DNA from: Sebastes aleutianus
Lineage: Eukaryota > Chordata > Actinopteri > Perciformes > Sebastidae
DNA length: 64,000 bases
Direction of reading: 5' to 3'
Assembly (NCBI GenBank): GCA_916700875.1
Contig: CAKAKS010000004.1
Span: forward strand, 18,277,444 to 18,341,443
Made by a program: the position numbers and the translations under genes. The notes under the pieces were generated by a model that did not search any database, was not told the origin of the DNA, and saw only the letters and a program-made list of their open reading frames with translations. Positions 60,046 to 64,000 of this stretch are shown here, piece by piece. Position 1 is the first letter of the stretch. Every line of letters begins with the position of its first letter.

Positions 60046-60049
60046 GGGA

Positions 60050-60560
60050 GGAGGTTGTTTATCACCGTGACGTCACCCCATTGGTTTGTGGACTGACGTT
60101 TTGAAACCTCGATTTTGGCATTTTGGCCATCACCATCTTGTTTTTTTGCAACCAGAAGTGACACGAGAGGGTGGAGCTCAGTACAACCGAACGCTGAATA
60201 AGACATTTTCAAGCAACCAAAATGTTATAATTAACTTTCATGAACTGAAAATACACTGTGAAAGGGTTAAAGTTGTAAGATGAAAACACAGACAACTCCC
60301 AGACCGGACAACGCCGTGGTAGCAACTCATTTACTAAATGAACACCATGCTGTATTGAAGAAGACTTGAAACTAGCGACTGAGACCATAAACTCGTGTTT
60401 ACAATGTTTACTGAGGTAATAAATCAAGTGAGAAGTAGGGCTCATTTTCTCATAGACTTCTATACAATCAGACTTATTTTAGCAACCAGAGGAGTCGCCC
60501 CCTGCTGGCCTTTAGAAATAATGCAAGTTTAAGGCACTTCAGCATTAGCTTCGCTTCTCA
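60050..60560. mobile_element. fish non-autonomous repeat (CACCCCATTGG to CGCCCCCTGCTGG)
   Basis: GTGACGTCACCCCATTGG, GACGTTTTGAAACCTCG, ATTTTGGCCATCACCATCTTG, AGTGACACGAGAGGGTGGAG and, later, GAGTCGCCCCCTGCTGGCC and CTTCTCAGACCCCGGAG occur in the order of an abundant fish repeat. Between them (about 60210-60400) the sequence may be another insertion. Confidence 0.6.
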
Positions 60561-62286
60561 GACCCCGGAGTTGCCCTCTGTGGTCAGCTGGCAAGAAACA
60601 ACCAAAACCTACTGTTTATGAATAGCTGAACAAATCTGAGATGAGTTTGAATTTTAATGCTGATTGTAAATCTACTTGGGTGGAGATGGTTTCTGTTCTC
60701 AACCACCTGTCCTAGTCGACAGTGCTAATAAAGTGAAGTAGCACATATCTCACCATGTTTGTATTTTCACACATCAATATCAAGTACCACACTTCACTTG
60801 CTGGCACGGGTTTGCAGCGCATGATTTAAAGAAACAGACCGTACCTTCCTCCCACAACCTCCCACTAAACCTCTCTACATAATTGTGTGTTTTCGTGTGC
60901 GTGAGACTGTTCATCTGGTCGGAGCATCCTGTGTTTGCTCACAGCTTCGTGTCCACCTACACGCAGCTGGACGATGGCCACCCTGCCCACCTTCCCCTTC
61001 GCCGGCCCCTCTCACCTCCGAGGAGCCTCCATCTCACTCGATCTTTCTCCACGAGACCTAAAAAACATCTTGTGCTGATTAGGAGGAAACTTTACAGCTG
61101 TGCATTTGTGTGTAGTCTTTTTTACAAGTGCCCTTGTTTTCTATTCTGAAAGTAATGTGCTGACTAAGGCTGCCTGGAGGGGCCTTTTTCCCTGACACGA
61201 TTTGTCTGCACTTTAAGCTGCTATGAAAGGCTTCTGGCAGTGTTTGTTTGAATCTACAAATTGATCAAAAGTAATACCACCTACATTCATGGCTGAACTC
61301 CACTCGGAATTTTGATATTTATCAATCCCGCAGAGGCTCCGCTAAGCCTGAAACATTATCTCTCTGTCTTATATCCCAGGCTGAGTATTGTGTAGCGGTA
61401 TTAGTTTATAACTCTCCGAGGGAAATTGTGAATCCTTGAAGCAAAACGAACTGAACAGGGAAGATTTGTGCTTTAATTAATGTTTGTCTCGTGGCCTTTT
61501 TGACAAGCGAAGCGCGGTAGCTCAGAATAATACCACCCATACATCAAAGTATGCACGGAGCTGCGTGTGAGTTCCTATTAGTGAGATCACAGCCAGACGA
61601 AGTGTACACTTCCCTGACTCCCCATCCAGCAAAACATTAACTTTAACAGTGTTTTAGATAAAAGGCACAGCTGTAAGGTATCTCATTAGACCCACAGGGA
61701 AAGAGACAAGCAATAGGAAACCCACGACACGAGCCTTCTTCCTAATTCTGTACAGGAAACAATAAAAACAGACGGGCCGCTCCCACATGGCTTATAAAAG
61801 TCCGCAAATGTTTCTGTTATAAAAGGCAAACCTGACTGTGCAGTCTGGTTTTAAGAGAGGAAGGACTCGATCGGCTTCCTGTTTTCTTTAATTTGATTAG
61901 TGGACATTAAAACCTCTTTTGTGTGCTCATTGAGGCCTAATGAAAACCACAGAGTTGAATGAAAGGACAAACTGAATGCACACATAGTGGAAATGATTGT
62001 CACATAATGTAATTTAGCAGGTAAAATACTCATTGATTTTTCCATATTGCATTGCAGCTATTAGATTGCTTTGATTTGATTTGGGCTCACAGGATATAAA
62101 TATGTGTTTATATATTCCGTTCGCTGTATATAATAAGTCTCCATCGGCTTAATTCACAGAGCAACACAGCAATAACCCCTTCTCTCCTTCAAGCTGTATT
62201 ACATTGCTCTAAATATCTTCTGTTATATTATGCATCTCCAAGGTTTAATATTGTAAACTCACAGGGTGCATTTTGTTTTCTTACAG
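60561..62286. other. 3' end of intron 2, nothing recognised
   Basis: No recognised repeat over about 1.7 kb before exon 3. The segment about 61440-61900 is repeat-free and of mixed composition. No exon supported. Confidence 0.4.
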
Positions 62287-62433
62287 GAGGATACAGATCA
62301 CAACTACTACACATCAAAAACGTACAACCGGCCAGACGCGATGAGCAAGGACTTGTGGGTAGATATCGACCATATGGACAAGGACAAAGTGAAGATCCAC
62401 GGGATTCTGTCCAACACGCACAGACAAGCAGCG
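62287..62433 (+). CDS. plxdc2: plxdc2 coding exon 3 (conserved segment before the nidogen-like domain)
   Basis: This exon encodes residues 107-155, exactly 49 codons, in phase 0 at both ends. The acceptor is TTTTCTTACAG (AG at 62285-62286) and the donor is GTAAGT at 62434. It is the most conserved piece in the window and the main basis for the gene name. DTDHNYY at residues 108-114, DLWV at 128-131 and KVKIHGILSNTHRQAA at 140-155 are close to or identical with remembered human PLXDC2. PLXDC1 instead has IHTILSNTHRQAS and no DTDHNYY. In the family this segment leads directly into the nidogen-like domain, followed by a PSI (plexin repeat) domain, a Thr-rich stalk, one transmembrane helix and a short tail. 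None of those exons is in this window, so the gene is cut by the right edge. Confidence 0.96.
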
Positions 62434-64000
62434 GTAAGTCGACCGACGGCTGAGAGGAGATTTATGGTAACTTGGTTTGGATTTGGTGTTTTGAGAAGTG
62501 TGAGGTGCTGCTTTTTTTGTGCCAATCTTGAACGTTTATCTTTAAGTAAAATTCATTTAAATATACCCAAACCTGGGGCGTTGTTGCTTAATGTCATTAG
62601 CTCAGCTGCAGTTTAAGATGTGATGATGTTGTCAACAAAGGCTGCAACTAACGATTATTTTAATTATCAATTAGCTGATGGATTATTTCAACACGTTCTC
62701 ATCCCAACTCGTCACATACCATCACTTTGTCACGCCCCTTGGCGTCACTTTATTTTTGGCATCAAGACCACTATAGTTAGGTTTAGGAAAGAACTACATG
62801 GTTGGGCTTAAAACTACTAAATTTGTACAGTGAAAATGACACTGAATGTTGTGAACACGGGACACAAACTAACAGCTGATTGTAACGTGAAGCACAGGAC
62901 ACAAACAGCGGTCTCCTGGATTACTTGCCCCTATACAAATTGTTTTACTCATTAGTGGTGATCAAATAACAGCAAAGACTAAAGTAAATTTTCATGTTTA
63001 ATCTTTAAGTAAATTAATCTGGAGTTTTGCCCACATGCTCCAACGCAACCTAACTAAACTGTTTCCACGGTAATGGAAATGCTCGCTTGCGCTTCAGCTC
63101 ATAAACTTTGTCTTTACCCGCCATTTTCTGATTGTGCACGATCTATACTGCGCATGTGCAACTCTCAACAGAGATGAGAAGGAAGCGAGATGGCTCAATC
63201 CTTAGCTACTTCCATCATCAGCTCCAGAAAACTTTACCACTGGATCGTTTGAGCAAGTGAGTTGCTAGATTTACTACCCCGACGTGGCGTTTTACTTGTC
63301 CCAGGCAAGCAGGCAATACTTGTTGTTGAGCCCTGAAACCTGCTGCAGACTTTTATTGTTTATTAGCAGAGGTTTAAGGTCATGGAATTCAGTATGTTAG
63401 CAGATTTCTGCAGCTCTGATCGTTTTATGAATTTTAAAAGTTATAATCCTTCGCAAGAAAGAAATTTATGAAGACATTCCTGAGTGAATGTACAGCGCTG
63501 TTAAAAGGCATTTCTCCTCATAAGGTAACTTCATCACACACGTAGTTTAGTTGCTGTTATGTTGCCGTTCAGCTGAACTCTTCAACACAGAAATCAGGTT
63601 CAACTTTTAACTGTTTTAAACCACTGCAAGTTCCAGTTGAACTTGTTCTTATCTGCAGCTAAGATGCTAAGTGACGCAGCAACAGCCCCCATGTGTGTCC
63701 TCAGAGTCACGCTTTGATTGTTTCAACCGTTTCTTTCAACACCAATCTGCATTTGGAGATGTAATCCTCTTGCAAACACACACAAAAACACCAAGACGCC
63801 AATCATATCAGCTACTGGTGCCTACTAACCAGTTAGTTTAGCCAGTGATGTGGGCTCAGAGATCAACAGAAAGATAAAATCAATGCCAACAACACAAAGA
63901 AGAGATACTCCATATGTGTACGTAGGCTACTGTATGTGGTAGATGTGTATATTTGTCTGTAGACTATGGGACAAACTTGCTAAATGCTAAAATCATAGAA
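62434..64000 (+). other. plxdc2: plxdc2 intron 3 (partial)
   Basis: The intron starts with GTAAGT and runs off the right edge. It has a fragment of the TAACGATTATTTT repeat family (62640-62690) interrupted by part of an ACAC-type MITE (62693 to about 62930). From about 62935 to 64000 I see no gene and no clear repeat. Confidence 0.85.
62640..62930. repeat. TAACGATTATTTT fragment interrupted by a partial ACAC-type MITE
   Basis: GGCTGCAACTAACGATTATT (62640) is the left end of the family nested at 47837. After GATGGATTATTTCA it breaks into ACACGTTCTCATCCCAACTC (62693), the left end of the ACAC family. No right end is found for either. Confidence 0.6.

Larger units (their letters stand above)
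50068..62286 (+). other. plxdc2: plxdc2 intron 2
   Basis: This is a 12.2-kb intron with a GTAGGT donor and TTACAG acceptor, phase 0 on both sides. It carries nested MITEs (50519-51311, 52602-53672, 54313-54984), the 28S-containing hAT MITE (56688-57168) and a TTAA-flanked MITE (58791-59235). Confidence 0.9.

Overview
The window is nuclear DNA from a bony fish, most likely a percomorph teleost. It is AT-rich and almost entirely intronic. It is packed with short non-autonomous DNA transposons (MITEs) of types I recognise as abundant in teleost genomes, with microsatellites and GT-AG splice sites. No operons, ribosome binding sites or prokaryotic genes are present.

One gene is supported: plxdc2 (plexin domain containing 2, also called TEM7R), on the + strand. 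Three coding exons are visible: 9539-9632 (start codon and signal peptide), 49844-50067 and 62287-62433. They join in frame (split Gly codon at junction 1, phase 0 at junction 2) and encode residues 1-155. Intron 1 is 40.2 kb, intron 2 is 12.2 kb, and intron 3 runs off the right edge. The nidogen-like, PSI and transmembrane exons lie beyond the window. A probable promoter and 5' UTR occupy about 9060-9538.

Upstream (1-9050) there are a TTAA-flanked MITE (391-905), a compound repeat block (2290-3262), a hAT-like MITE with near-perfect 8-bp target duplications (6265-6948), GATA and GAA microsatellites, and a palindrome-ended MITE (about 8227-8994). Intron 1 holds a broken RecQ-like helicase remnant (12133-12303), several nested MITEs (20270-21026, 22542-23390, 31459-32275, 40250-41361, 47587-48300), a large fold-back element (37452-38616), a MITE carrying a 13-bp minisatellite (42574-42971), an inverted pair of one MITE family (34179 and 45998), and an antisense L2-type LINE fragment (46440-46800). 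Intron 2 holds further nested elements and the most unusual object in the window: a 481-bp hAT-type MITE (56688-57168) with perfect 8-bp target duplications whose interior is a GC-rich antisense piece of 28S rRNA.

I found no tRNA, intact rRNA, CRISPR array or intact transposase. Family names for repeats come from recognising terminal repeats, target duplications and remembered teleost repeat sequence, not from a database search.
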